A stretch of DNA of 64,000 nucleotides, from the NCBI GenBank assembly GCA_028571685.1, contig CM053143.1:10717501-10781500 (forward strand), written 5' to 3'. The DNA comes from Heterohyrax brucei. Taxonomy: Eukaryota; Chordata; Mammalia; Hyracoidea; Procaviidae. A program made the translations under genes and the position numbers. This document shows, one piece after another, positions 11,590 through 22,999 of the stretch (position 1 is the first letter of the stretch; every line of letters starts with the position of its first letter). Under the pieces are notes generated by a model. It worked only from the letters and a program-made list of their open reading frames with translations, had not been told where the DNA came from and ran no database searches.

Positions 11590-12290
11590 CCTCCATTATC
11601 AAATTTTTAAAGCAAATAATTTTCTCATGTTATTACCTTATTCCAAAGAATAGGAAAGGACATATACAAATGAAACATTTCATTAATCCTTAAGCCTTAA
11701 AAAGACAACACACCAAAAAAATACAAAACTGCAGATGGACATATCAAGTACATTAATGCAAAATGCCTGATAAAAACATAAGTAAATAGAACACAAATGT
11801 ATTAAATGAACCAGTGAGAATCATACTAAAAATGTAAAAAAAAAACCCCACAAACTGCAGTGTTAGGAAAGCTATGAGGGACCATCTCCAAATATGCTGG
11901 AAAAGCATTTGATCAAATTTAACATTAATTACTTTTCATGTCTTTTGCCTTTTTATCTATTGGATTTATTAGCCTTCTTTATTAATTTGCAGTGATTATA
12001 TGGAAAAGTATTAGTTTGTAGTCCTTTATATACTCTATGTACAATTCCTCTGTTTCAAACATTTTCCTCCAGTTTTGTGATCTATTTTTTCATTCTGTTT
12101 ATGAAAAACAAGAAGTTATAATTAAATATAATCAAATATAATAAAATTTTCCATTTTGTGTCTTATTTCTTGATCTAAGGAGCATTACCAAAAAGTGCTG
12201 AAAAGACTTTCTTCAACATCAGTTCCTAATACAATAAAGGTTTTAACAAAATAGGAATATATGTTGCTATTCTAATTTATCAGGCTGACC
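11590..12290 (+). repeat. Badly decayed L1-like sequence, partly unassigned
   Basis: Around 11905-11930, GGAAAAGCATTTGATCAAAT resembles the reverse-transcriptase block coding for 'KAFDQI' in L1 ORF2 on the plus strand. Most of the rest is A/T-rich and cannot be assigned. Confidence 0.4.
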
Positions 12291-12299
12291 TTGTCTATA

Positions 12300-12600
12300 G
12301 TGAAATGAAGTGCTGCCAGCCCTGAGACATTTTTGTCCTCACTGGTATGTTTGAGTTTGTTTTGGTTATTGTGTCAATTTGGCTCACTTACTGTTTCTCT
12401 CATTTTCACTGACCCTCTACTTAGCATACCATGATGTCCATTTCTAGGGGCTGATTTCTTCCGATAAGTGAAGCAAAGTCTTGGCATCTTCACTTCTAAG
12501 GAGCATTCTGGTTGTATTATTCTTAAGACTTGTTTGTTCTCTGGCAGTCCACAATATCATAATTTTAATTCCGTTTTCATTGTCCAGCTTTTGCACACAC
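12300..12600 (-). mobile_element. RTE/BovB-type LINE fragment
   Basis: It holds, in order, TGTTTGAGTTTGTTTTGGTT, TTCACTGACCCTCTACTTAG, CATGATGTCCATT, TAAGGAGCATTCTGGTTGTA and CATTGTCCAGCTTTTG, the complement of the RTE ORF 3' part. It lies head-to-head with the plus-strand RTE piece at 12870-13503. Confidence 0.75.
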
Positions 12601-12699
12601 ATAACATAGATTAAAAGACCACAGAGACATTTATTTAACATAATAAAATATGTGTATCCCAATCTCAAAGACAGTATCATGCTTTATAAGGGAAATATG

Positions 12700-12835
12700 A
12701 AATATCTGATTAAAGTTCGAAACAAGAGAAGGGTGGTAATTCACTATTCAACAAAGCAATTAGAGAAGACAAAGACACATAAACAATATAAATCAGAAAG
12801 GAGGTTAAATTATTTACATATTATCTTAGTCAAGA
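12700..12835 (+). repeat. L1 ORF2 fragment (reverse transcriptase)
   Basis: 'agagaagggtggtaattcac', 'caattagagaagacaaag' and 'cagaaaggaggttaaatta' keep the order of the L1 stretch coding for RQGCPLSP...AIRQ...KEEVKLS. All frames are broken. Confidence 0.5.
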
Positions 12836-12869
12836 TTGTGTAAAGAAACAAAAATAACAAGATATATGT

Positions 12870-13503
12870 GTATATCTATGCATACCTGTTCATACTGTAC
12901 ATTGTCAAGGATTTCATTTTACTTGGATCCACAGTCAACATCCATGGAAACAGTAGTCAAAAATCTAAAGATGCATTGCACTGGGCCAATTGGCTGCAAG
13001 AGATCTCTTTAAAGTGTTAAAAATCAAAGCTATCACCTTGAGGACTAAGGTACTTCCAACTCAAGCCACAGTGTTTTCAGCCTCCTCATCTGAATGCAAA
13101 AGTCTGATGAGGAATAACAAAACTGAAGAACTGACACCTTCAAATTGTGGTGTTGGCAAAGAATATTGAATATATCATGGACTGCCAAAAGAGCGTAGCA
13201 AATCTTTCTTGGGAGAAGTACAACCAGAATGCTCCTTAGAAACAAGGATGGCAAGATTATGTCCCACATTCTTTGAACATGTTATCAGGAGGGACCAACC
13301 CCTGGAGAAGGACATCATACTTGGCAAAGTATAGCGTCATTGAAAAAGAGAGATACTCAGTGAGATGAACTGACACAGTGGCTGCAACAATGGGTTTGAG
13401 CACAGCAATAATTGTGAGGATGGCACAAGATTGAGCAGTATTGCCCATCTGTTGTATATAAGGGCACTATGAGTCAGAACTGACTTGATGCCACCTAACA
13501 ACA
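12870..13503 (+). mobile_element. RTE/BovB-type LINE, 3' end
   Basis: Sense-strand RTE with TGTCAAGGATTTCATTTTAC, TGCATTGCACTGGGC, CTCTTTAAAGTGTTAAAA, GGTGTTGGCAAAGAATATTG, CAGAATGCTCCTTAGAA and GGAGAAGGACATCAT. It ends in GTCAGAACTGACTTGATGCC and ACCTAACAACAA, the intact RTE 3' tail. The ORF is interrupted by many stops and indels. Confidence 0.85.
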
Positions 13504-13514
13504 ATACATACTTA

Positions 13515-13680
13515 TGAGTATATCACATGGCACAGTGGTTAATAATTTGGCTGCTAACCAAAAGATTCGCAGTTCAAATCCACCATCCACTACTTAGAAA
13601 CTCTATGGCGTGGTCCTATTCTGTCCTGTAGTGTTGCTATGACTCAGAATCAACTTTACAGCAATAGATTTTTAATGGAT
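13515..13680 (+). mobile_element. AfroSINE, short form
   Basis: Head CATGGCACAGTGGTTAATAA, B-box region GCAGTTCAAATCCACCA, body GAAACTCTATGGCGTGGTCC and tail GACTCAGAATCAACTTTACAG. Confidence 0.85.
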
Positions 13681-13692
13681 TGTATACAGATC

Positions 13693-13905
13693 TATGGAGC
13701 CTTGGTGATGCAGTGATTAGAGTAGTTAGCTGCTAATCAAAAGGTCAGCAATTCAAAACTAGCATCAGTTCTGCAGAAGAAATATGTGGCAGTCAGCTTC
13801 AGTAAAGATTTACAGCCTTGGAAACCTTGCAATGGGGCAATTTTCCTCTGTCCTATAAGCTCGTTATGAGTCGGAATCAACTTGATGTCAGTAAGTTTGG
13901 TTAGT
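13693..13905 (+). mobile_element. AfroSINE, long form
   Basis: Head GGAGCCTTGGTGATGCAGTG, B-box-like region, then the long-form insert 'gtggcagtcagcttcagtaaagatttaca', then TTGGAAACC and the tail TTATGAGTCGGAATCAACTT. This copy shows the long form in sense orientation. Confidence 0.85.
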
Positions 13906-14045
13906 TTTGTATGTACATATACTTATATAGAGAGAGAAAGAGGGATAATGGGAGACGGGGAGAGGAAGAGAAAGATTTACTTGAAGAAATTGCCTTACAT
14001 GATCATGGAGGCTAGCTGAATGATTTTAAACCAAGCAGAGTGAAT

Positions 14046-14540
14046 TCCGTAACCACAACTGAATTAAATTAGGAATACAAAACAGAAAAATAGTTGGAAA
14101 CTTCCTAAATATTTGGAAATTAAGCAACACAATTGTAAATCACCGGTGGTTCAAAGAAGAAAACACATAGGAAATCAGAAAATGTGTTTAACTGAATAAA
14201 AATGAAAACACAAAACAGTAAGATCTGTGGTATGTAGCTAAAGCACTGCTTAGAAAGAAAATCATAGTTTTAAATACTCAGAAAGAAGTGTAGAAAAGCC
14301 TAATATTAATTGTCTAATTTTGTACCTTAAGAAGCTAGTAAAGAAAAACAAACTAACCCAAAATAAGTAAAAGGAAAGCAATAACGGAAAAGAAAATAAA
14401 GGCCAATGAAATAGAAAAGCAAATAAAATAGAACCAAAACAGAGGGAAAAAAATCAATAACACTAGAAGTCGTTCCTTTGAAACAAATCAATAAAAACTG
14501 ATAAACTAAAAAGTTCAAAAACGTGAAATAGAAACAGCAC
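14046..14540 (+). repeat. Old L1 ORF2 fragment
   Basis: Plus-strand L1 coding remnants, including GGTATGTAGCTAAAGCACTG, CTTAGAAAGAAAATCATAG and 'tcgttcctttgaaa'. They correspond to the region just after the endonuclease domain. The same region is present again at 14585-15065 in the same orientation. Confidence 0.65.
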
Positions 14541-14584
14541 TGTCTTAAACAACCAAAGGCACAAAGGAAAAAAAAAATTGCAAG

Positions 14585-15065
14585 GGAAATTAGAAAATAG
14601 TTAGAGATGAATGAAAATAAAAGCACACCTACTATAACTTATGGGCTGAAACAAAGTCAGTGCTCAGTAGTAAATTTATAGCTGTAAGTGCTTACAATAA
14701 AAAAGAAGAAATATTTCAAATCAATAATCTAGCTTTACACCTTGAGGAATTAGAAAATTAAGAGCAAACTAAACTGAGAGCTGGCACAAAGCAGCGATCA
14801 CTAAAAATTACAAAGGAGATAAATGAAAACAAATGAATCAACAAAAGCAAGAATTGATTCTTTAAAAAGATCAGTGAAATAGACAAACCCCTGATTAGAC
14901 TGACAAAGAACAAAAGAAAGAAGGTGAGCAAGTAAAATCAGATAAAAAAGGGCACATTCCTACCAACCTTACAGAAATAAAAAAAAAAGATTATAAAAGA
15001 ACACTATGAGGAAATTAGAAAGTCTAGGTGAAGTGAATAAATTCCCAGAAAAACACAAATTATCT
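14585..15065 (+). repeat. Old L1 ORF2 fragment, second copy of the same region
   Basis: Repeats the ORF2 interval of the preceding fragment: 'ctcagtagtaaatttatagctg', CAAATCAATAATCTAGC, AAAGATCAGTGAAATAGAC, CTGATTAGACTGACAAAGA. It is better preserved and extends further 3' (GAGGAAATTAGAAAGTC, CCCAGAAAAACACA). Confidence 0.7.
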
Positions 15066-15079
15066 TAATTGATTTACGG

Positions 15080-15140
15080 AAAGCTCTATAAAGCACAATT
15101 CCACTGTGATGTACATGAGGTCACCATGAGTTGGAGGAAT
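15080..15140 (+). mobile_element. AfroSINE 3' fragment
   Basis: CTCTATAAAGCACAATTCCA, then ATGAGGTCACCATGAGTTGG, is the 3' part of a SINE with much decay. It separates two L1 pieces. Confidence 0.45.
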
Positions 15141-15149
15141 GGAAAGAGA

Positions 15150-15550
15150 TCCTATTTTCATTAACTGAAAGACTTAGCATCGTTAAGATGTCAGTGCTAC
15201 CCAAAGTGATCCACAGTTAGTGCAATCCTTATCAAAATCTTCTTTGCAGAAATGGCAAGGTTGATCTTCAAATTTATATGGAATTACAAGACGTCCTAAA
15301 CAGTGAAAACATTGACACCAAATTTTGAAATTCTTGATTTTAAAACTTTCTATAAATCTATATCAATAAAAATTGTGTGGTGCTGGCATAAACACAGACA
15401 TATAGACTAATGAAATAGAATACAGAATCCAGAAATAAACTTGTATATTTATGGCCATTTTGATTTTCAACATTGATGCCAAGTCTATTCAATACGAAAA
15501 AATAGCATTTTCAAAAACCGATCCTGAAGCAACTGAATTTCTGCATCCAA
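15150..15550 (+). repeat. Old L1 ORF2 fragment (C-terminal part)
   Basis: AAGATGTCAGTGCTACCCAA, AGTGCAATCCTTATCAAAAT and TGTGTGGTGCTGGCATAAAC follow the L1 ORF2 region coding for 'KMSVLPK...ALSY' and beyond. It is probably the continuation of the fragment ending at 15065, with an internal deletion. Confidence 0.7.
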
Positions 15551-15568
15551 AGGAATGTAGTTGGACAC

Positions 15569-15815
15569 TGTCTTTCCTCACCTAGTGCTGCTTTGACAGA
15601 AATATCACAAGTGGATGCCTTTAAAAAGAGAAACTTTATTTTGTCACAGCACAGTAGGCTAAGAATCCAAATTCAGGGTGTCAGTTTCATGAGAAGGCTT
15701 TCTTTTCTGGATCTGGAGGAAGATCCTTGTTGTCAATCTTCCTCTGGACTGGAAGCTTCTGAGATGCAGGGATGCCACAGCAGAAGCCCTGAGATCAGCA
15801 GATGGTGGTGATGGA
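15569..15815 (-). mobile_element. MaLR-like LTR, partial
   Basis: TGTCTTTCCTCACCTAGTGC, CAGAAATATCACAAGTGGAT and CCAAATTCAGGGTGTCAG match the complement of the 3' half of the LTR family seen at 4973-5557. The other half is missing or unrecognisable. Confidence 0.7.
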
Positions 15816-16450
15816 TAGTCAGTCCTTGCAGAAGAGCAGAGACTTGGTTATACCCCATACAGGAGTTGCCCATTAAAGTTTTCCTCTAGAGTTTTCATAA
15901 TGCTGGCTTAATCTTGATATTGACTCAAAGTCATCCCAAAACTGCTGGTTGAGAGCTGAACCACCAAGAACAGGGAACCAAGATGCAGGCAAGAAAGCCC
16001 ACAGAGAGTGAGATGGAAAAAAGAGAGAGATACAATCATCTGTACCTCACCTGACCTAGTGACACATATGCAGAGAGAAACAGAGAGACACTTGCTGATA
16101 ACTCCTCCACAGTGTGCCCACCTGGTGACACAGAAATCAACATGAGTAATCTGGGAAAAGTAACTGGGTCCCCTTTCAGACAAAAATGGGTCCCTTCCCT
16201 ACAATACTAAGTGGGCTATTTTTTAGGGTATAGGGGCAGGTTCAACTCAAATCTGTTCCTGTCATAAACTGTTTACTTTCTACAAGGAATCTGTTCTCGT
16301 TCTTTACTGTTTAAATAGTATTAACAGCTTTCAACAGCCCACACTGTGTAGCCTTGTGTATACCACCCAATCAGGTCAGACAGCAGAGTCTTTTTCTTAG
16401 AAGCTGTATCACTGCTTGTAATTTTAAAGCAACTACTATATGTTTGTACA
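15816..16450. other. No gene recognised
   Basis: No named repeat is seen here. The 91-codon antisense frame at 15908-16183 has no family resemblance. Confidence 0.45.
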
Positions 16451-16454
16451 TACA

Positions 16455-16935
16455 ATTCACCATCATATGGATGCACCTTGAAAATACGTTAAGTGAAACA
16501 AGCCAGGCACAAAAGGACATATTTTGCATGATTTGACTATGTGAAATAACTAAAATAGGGAAACACTGAGGATGTCAAAGATTGGCAGCAGCCATTGGAA
16601 AGCAGATGAGATCCTTTTAAATCAGCACTGAAGTTCATCCTAAGGTTCACTTTAGCCAAAGATTGGACAGGCCCATAAAACAAAATGAGACTAAAAGAGC
16701 ACACCAGCTCAGGTGCACAGATGTGAAGGAAGGAGGAGACAGCAAAGCTGGTGAAGGGGAACTCAAAGTAGAGAGGGGAGGACGTTGACATGTCATAAAG
16801 TTGGCAACCAATGTCACAAAATAATGTGTGAACTAATTATTCAATCAGAAACTAATTTTCTCTGTAAACCTTCATCTAAAGTACAGTTAAAATAAATAGT
16901 GACTGACTACTAAAAAAAAAAAAAGAAAGAAAGAA
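16455..16935 (+). mobile_element. L1 LINE 3' end with poly(A)
   Basis: It begins in the ORF2 C-terminus (residues like ENTLSETSQAQKD) and passes the stop codon. The 3' UTR contains AGCACACCAGCTCAGG, TGTTGACATGTCATAAAG and GTAAACCTTCATCTAAAGTA, which I associate with elephant L1. It ends in an A-rich tail (A13 then GAAA repeats). It is 5'-truncated. Confidence 0.8.
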
Positions 16936-16944
16936 ACTGAAAGA

Positions 16945-17081
16945 GAGGCCCAAAGAAAGACTCAACACAATGAAGACTCTGGTTAGAACTTCCAGCCTCT
17001 TAAACTTTGAGGAAATAAATTTCTGTTCTTTAAGCCACTCACTTGTGATGTTTCTATTACAGCAGCACTAGTACTAAGACT
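16945..17081 (+). mobile_element. MaLR-like LTR, 3' end only
   Basis: GAGGAAATAAATTTCTGTTC, TTTAAGCCACTCACTTGTGA, TTACAGCAGCACTAGTACTA: the 3' end of the same LTR family as at 83-564. It sits immediately after the L1 poly(A). Confidence 0.7.
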
Positions 17082-17255
17082 GATAAGAAACACAAATTCC
17101 TGGAAAGACACAAACTACCAAAGTTTATGCAAGAGAAATGAGAAAATCTAAATAATACTCTATTGAAGCAATTGGCTTAACAATAAAAAAAAAAAACTTT
17201 CCTACTACAGAAATTCCAAGTCTAGATTGTCCTACATATTAATTCTAAAAAATAG

Positions 17256-17295
17256 CCAACCAAGTCAAGTGCCATCGAGTCAGATTCGGCTATAC
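17256..17295 (-). mobile_element. Tail-only SINE insert (40 bp) with 7-bp TSD
   Basis: Forty bases hold just the reverse-complement SINE tail (AAGTGCCATCGAGTCAGATT). They are flanked by a perfect duplication AAAATAG at 17249-17255 and 17296-17302 inside old L1 sequence. That makes it a genuine retroposition event of minimal length. Confidence 0.75.
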
Positions 17296-18398
17296 AAAAT
17301 AGCTACAGAATAAATAATAGGCACTTTATACAAACTCTTCCAGAAAAATAGAAGAGGGAGCATTTAGAAACATACTATAATGCCAACATGACACTGATAC
17401 CAAAACCAGGGAAAGACTTTATAAGTATACATCACAGACCAATATCCCTCATGAACCTAGATGCCCTCTGTAACAAAATACTAGCAAAACAAACCCAGAA
17501 ATACGTCAAAAGGATAGAATATCACGACTAAGTAGAGTTTATCTCAGAATTAGAATATTGGTTTACTGTTAGAAAATCTATCAATCTAATTCACTATATT
17601 AATAAATAAGAACCTTAGAAGATACATCTCACTGGATGGAGAAAAATCATTTGATCAAGTTTTACTTTTGTTCACAATTAATCACAACAATAAAACTCTC
17701 ACTAAACAAGTAATAAAAGGAAATTCCATCTGATAAAGGAGACCCATGAAAATCACAGCTACCATTATACTAATAATGGGTGAAAGGCAATACTACCTAC
17801 CTAAGATTAAAAATAACAAGGATATCTATTCTCACCACTTTTATTCAGCATTGTAGTAGTTTCCTATTCATTGAAAAAAGGCAAGAAAAAGAAATAAAAG
17901 TCGTACAGATTGAAAACTAAGAAGTAAAACTGTATTTGCAAACAATGTGTATGTATGTACGATGTTAGTGAATCATAAAAATACTGCTAAAGTTAGAGCA
18001 ATGTCACAGGATGTAAGGTAAACAAACAAAATAAACTATATTTTAAATACAAAGAACAATCACCAAAAAGCATTATTAACAGCATCATCAAAAAATGATG
18101 TATGTGAGGATATGTTTAATACATGCAAGACCTGTGCAATAAAAATTTGAAAATACTGCTTGGAGAATTTGAAGATCTAGAAAAATGGAGAAATACCACT
18201 TTCATAGATTGGAAGACTCAATATTTTCTTATGGCTTTCTTCCAAAGCCATAAGAGGAACCCCAGTAAATGGTTTTGTAGATACTTACAAGCTGATTCTA
18301 AAATATATACGAAAATTCAAAGAATTCATAATAGCCAAAACAATTTTTACAATAAGAAGAAAGCTGAAGGACTTAAAGTAATTGATCTTAAAACTTAT

Positions 18399-18559
18399 AA
18401 AAACCCAAACCTAACATGTTGTCATTAAGTTGATTCCAACTCACTGACCCTATAGGACAGAGTAGAACTGCCCTACAAGGTTTCCAAGGAGCACCTGGCG
18501 GATACAAACTGCTGAATTCTTAGCAGCTGAGCTCTTAATCTTCACACCACCAGGGTTTC
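18399..18559 (-). mobile_element. AfroSINE, short form
   Basis: Nearly complete reverse-complement copy: AACCCAAACC tail, TTGATTCCAACTCACTGACC, TTTCCAAGGAGCACCTGGCG, and the worn head ending CACCACCAGGGTTTCC. Confidence 0.88.
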
Positions 18560-18629
18560 CAGACTTACCAAAGAGTTAAGAAAATCACAATGTTTTATAA
18601 GAACAGACCAATGATCTATAGAACAGAAT

Positions 18630-19139
18630 TTTGTTGTTGTTGTTGTTAGCTGCCATTGAGTCAATTCCAACTCATAGCAACCCTATGAACAACAGAACGA
18701 AATACTGCCTGGTCTTGCACCATGTCTACAATTGTTTTTATGCTTAAGCCCATTGTTGCAGCCACTGTGTTGATCCATACCGTCAAGAATCTTCGTCTTT
18801 TTCACTGACCCTCTGCTCTACCAAGCATGACGTCCTTCTCCAGGGACTGACTCTGCCTGATAACATGTCCGAAGTGTGTAAGGCACAGTCTTGCCATCTT
18901 TGCTTCCAAGGAGCACTCTGATCATACTTCTTCCAGAACAGATCTGTTGGTTCTTTTGGTGGTCCATGGGACATTCAACTTTTTTCTCCAACACCACAAT
19001 ACAAAGGCATCAGTTCTTCTTCTGTCTTCTTTGTTCATAGTCCTGCTTTCACGTGCATACAATGGAAGTGAAAATACCATGGCTTGGGTCAGGCACATTT
19101 TAGTCTTCAAGGTGACATCCTTACTTTTGAATATTTCTG
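18630..19139 (-). mobile_element. RTE/BovB-type LINE, 5'-truncated, TSD TAGAACAGAAT
   Basis: It starts with the (GTT)n tail and AGCTGCCATTGAGTCAATT, then follows the RTE 3' region in antisense (CATGACGTCCTTCTCC, GAGCACTCTGATC, CTTCAAGGTGACATCC). A perfect 11-bp duplication lies at 18619-18629 and 19140-19150 in the host L1. It is about 510 bp, so strongly 5'-truncated; only the ORF C-terminus is present. Confidence 0.92.
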
Positions 19140-19730
19140 TAGAACAGAATAGAATCCAGAAATAGACCCATGCTTACATAATTTATTGATTTTCAACAAA
19201 GGTACCAATTCAATGGTGAAAGAAAGTTTTGTCAACAAATGGCACCGAAGCAAGTGAGTACTCTTGAAGGGGAGGGGAGAAAGAAAACCTTGACTTTTAC
19301 TATATGCCACACATAAAAAAATACCTTGAAATCTTAGACTCAAATGTAAAAGATACAAGAAAACATTGAAGAAATTGTTTATGACCTTAGGGGAAGCAGA
19401 AGTTTCTCTTATAGGAACAAAAAATATAAATCATAAAAGAAAAGAAGTTGAAATTTGCATTTTATTTAAGTTGCAAATTGCCATTTGCAAAAGATATTCT
19501 TAAATTTAATGTTACATGAATTACACCTCAATGAGGAAATAAAAGACAAGCTACAGACTGGGAGAGAATATATATATGACACATATTTGACAACTCATTT
19601 GTACCCAGAATATCCAAACAACTCTCACAGCAATAAATAAAACAATCTAAAGTGAGATTTAAACAAACTCAGTACACAAGCAGATCTATGAACAATCAAT
19701 AAACACTGGAAAAGATGTTCAACGTCATTG

Positions 19731-22241
19731 TTGTTGTTGTTAGGTGCCATTGAGTCCATTATGACTCATAGTGACACTGTGTACAACACAAAACACTTCC
19801 CAGTCCGGCATCATTCTCATAATTGTTGCTATGTTTGAGCCCATCATTGCAGTCACTGTGTTAATACATCCCATTGAAGGTCTCCCTCTTTTTTGATAAC
19901 CCTCTACTTTACCAAGCATGATGTCCATCTCCAAGGACTGATTCCTTCTGACAACTTGTTCAAAGTGTATAGGACATAGTCTTGCCATCCTTGCTTCTAA
20001 GGAGCATTCTGCTTGTATTTCTTCCAAGACAGGTTTGTTCATTCTTCTGGCAGTCTGTGCTATATTCGGTGTTCTTCACCAACACCATAATTCAAAGGCA
20101 CCAGTTCTTCAGTCTTCCCTATTCATTGTCCAGCTTTCTCAAGCATATGAGGTGACTGAAAATACCATGACTTAGGTCAGGAGTACCCTAGTCTTCAAGG
20201 TGCATCTTTGATTTTCAACATTTTAAAAAGGTCCTTTGAAAATGATTTGCCTAATACAATACTTCTTCAAATTCTTGATTCTGCTTTCATAGGTGTTGAT
20301 CATGGATTCAAGTAAAATGAAATCCTTCACAACTTCCATCTTTCTTCATTTGTTATGATGTTACTAATAGGTCCAGATGTGAAGGTTGTTTTTTTTTTTT
20401 TTTTTTTTTATGTTGAGTATGTAATCCCCACTGAAGGCTATAGCTGTTGACTTTCATCAGTAAGGGCTCCTAGTCCTCTTCACTTTCAGGGAGCTAGGTT
20501 GTGTCATCTGCATAACACAGGTTGTTAATGTATCTTCCTCCAGTCTTGATGGCCCATTCTTCTTCACAGAGTCCAGCTTCTTAGATGATTTGCTTACCAC
20601 ACAGATTGAACAGATAATGGTGAAAGGATACAACCCTGGCACACAGCTTTACTGAATTTAAACCATGCAGTATCCCCTTGTTCTGTTCAAGCAACTGTCT
20701 CTTGATCTGTGTAAAATTTCTTTAGTTCAACAAAGTGTTCTAGAATACCTGTCTACCCCATATCATCCATAATTTGTTATGATCTACATAGTCAAACGTC
20801 TTTGGATAGTCAATAAAATACAGGTAAACATCTTTCTGGTATTTTCTGCTTTCAGCCAGGATCCATCGATATCAGAAACGATATTCCTTGTTCAATGTCT
20901 TCTTAATTATTGGCAGTTACTCTCAATATACTGCTGCAGCCAATTTGAATGATCTACAGCACAATTTTACAACAGTGAATGACATTGTTGTATACTTTCT
21001 GCTTTCATTTGGATCATATTTTTGGGGAATAGACATAAATATTAATCTCTCCATTTGGCTGACCAGACAGAGGTCTTCTAAATTTCTCGGCATAGAAGAA
21101 TGACCACTTCTAGCACTGCATGTGTTTGTTGAAACATCTCAGTTGGCATTCTGTCAGTTCCTGGAACTTTGCTTTCCAACAGTGCCTTCAGTGCAGCTTC
21201 AATTTCTTCCTTGAGTACCATTGGTTCCTGATCACGTGCTGTCTCCTAAAATGGTTGGACGTCAACCATTCTTTTTGGCACATTGACTCTCCGTATTCCT
21301 TCTGTCTTTTTTTTTTTTTTTTTGATGATTCCTGTGTAGTTCAATATTTTGCCTATAGAAACTTTCAAAATCGCAACTCAAGAGTTGAATTTTTTTCTTC
21401 AGTTCCTTCATCTTTTGATTTTCTATCTCCAGCTCTTTGCACATGTCATTATGATATTTTACTTTGTCTTCTCAAGCCACCCTTTGAAATATTCTGTTCA
21501 TTACTTTCTTGTCATCATTTCCTTCTTTTGCTTCAGCTACTTGATGTTCAAGAGCAAGTTTTAACACCCACTTTAGCCTTTCTTTCTTTCTTGTCTTTTT
21601 AATGACCTCTTGCTTTTTTCATGTCTGATGTCTTTGATGTCATTCCACAACTCATCTGGTCTTCCGTTATTAGTGTTCAACACGTTAAATCTGTTCTTGA
21701 GGTTATCTCGAAATTCAGGTGGGATATACTCAAGGCATACTTTGACTCTCATGGACTTGTTTTAATTTTCTTCACTTTCAGCTTGTACTTGCACTAGGAG
21801 AAATTGATGGTTTGTTCTACAGTTGCACCATGGTCTTATTCTGACTGATAGTATGGAACTTTACCATTGCCTCTTTCCACAGACGCAGTCAATTCGATTC
21901 CTGTGTACTCCATCTGATGAGATCTACATGTATAATCATCATTTATTTGGTGAGAAAAGGTATTTGCAATGATGAAATCATTGGTCTTGTGAAATTCTGT
22001 CATGCAATCTCCAGCATTTTTTGTAACACCAAGATCATATTTTCCAACTGATCATTCTTCTTGATTTCCAACTTTCTCATTCCAATTACTAGTAATTATC
22101 AATGCATCCTGATTGCATGTTTGATCAATTTCAGATTGCAGAGGCCAGTAAAAAACTTAAATTTCTTCATCATTTACCTTTGTGGTTGGTGTATAAATTA
22201 GAACAATCATCATATTAACTGTTCCTTGCAGGTGTATGAAT
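19731..22241 (-). mobile_element. RTE/BovB-type LINE, longest copy (2.5 kb)
   Basis: It starts with the (GTT)n tail and TAGGTGCCATTGAGTCC and continues without a break through the antisense of reverse transcriptase into the endonuclease region. The RTE ORF encodes an APE-type endonuclease plus reverse transcriptase. Visible pieces include MDIMLGKVEGYQKRGRPS (20042-19740) and, near 22090-22060, an ITSNWNEKVG stretch where the family has GDWNAKVG. The catalytic-region Asp therefore seems to be Asn. Frames are broken throughout. TCATTG flanks it at 19725-19730 and 22242-22247. It lacks the start of the endonuclease and the 5' end. Confidence 0.88.
20389..20409. repeat. T21 run inside the RTE
   Basis: A pure run of 21 T, at a point where sister copies have only a short T-rich stretch. 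It is an expansion within the element, not its tail. Confidence 0.85.
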
Positions 22242-22999
22242 CATTGTCATGACTAAAATGCATAGTAAAGTTATAATGAGATACTACCACACACCTTTAG
22301 AATCAGTGAAATTAGAAAGACTAACAATACTGAGCTCTGGTGACCATATGGAGCAACTAGGGCTGCTATACATTGTTGGTGGCAGTGATACAACCACTTT
22401 AGAAAACAGTTTAACAGCTTGTGATAAAGTAAAACATACACTGACAGGACCGAACAAATCTACTCCAAGAGAAATGAAAGCATATATCTACGTAAGACTT
22501 GTACATGAATGCTGTAGTAACTTTCCCAATAATAAGCAAAAACTGTAAACAAACCACATGTTTATCAAAAAGTGAATTGATACATACATCCATTTAATGT
22601 AATACTCAGTAATAAAAAGTAATAAATACTGATACACACAATAACACATATGAATCTCTAAAACACTGTGCTGCATGAAAGAAACAAGAAACAAAAGGGT
22701 ACATAATATATGGCACAACTTACATGAAACTCTAAAATAAGATAAATTTATCAATAGTGTTATGAAAGCAGATCAGTTGATATCTGGAGCTGAAATGGAT
22801 GATAAGGGTGTTGACAAAGATAAGGCAAAAAGGAACTTTTGGGGAAGATGTAAATGTTACTTGAGTACATGCATTTTATTGACAGTTGCACAGGGATATA
22901 AATTTTTCAAAACTTATTGAATTACATGAATGATTTACATTATACATAAATTCAACCTCCCTAAATTTGGTTTCAAAAATTATGCTAGAATGCTACTAG

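Larger units (their letters stand above)
17088..22985 (+). mobile_element. Old L1 LINE, most of ORF2 and 3' end, interrupted
   Basis: Pieces at 17088-18398, 18560-18629, 19140-19730 and 22242-22985 follow L1 ORF2 in order. 17330-17470 covers LFQK...LIPKPGKD and the start of the RT domain, 18123-18398 the region with residues ILLGEFEDLEKWRNTTF, 22249-22550 the C-terminus, and 22600-22985 the ORF2 end and 3' UTR. All frames are broken. It was interrupted by a SINE (18399-18559), two RTE elements (18630-19139, 19731-22241) and a tail-only insert (17256-17295). Confidence 0.75.

Noticed and set aside
21120-21602. 160-codon open frame, Phe/Leu/Ser-rich
   Set aside because: It is antisense to the RTE reverse-transcriptase/endonuclease region. 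The composition reflects the pyrimidine-rich complement.
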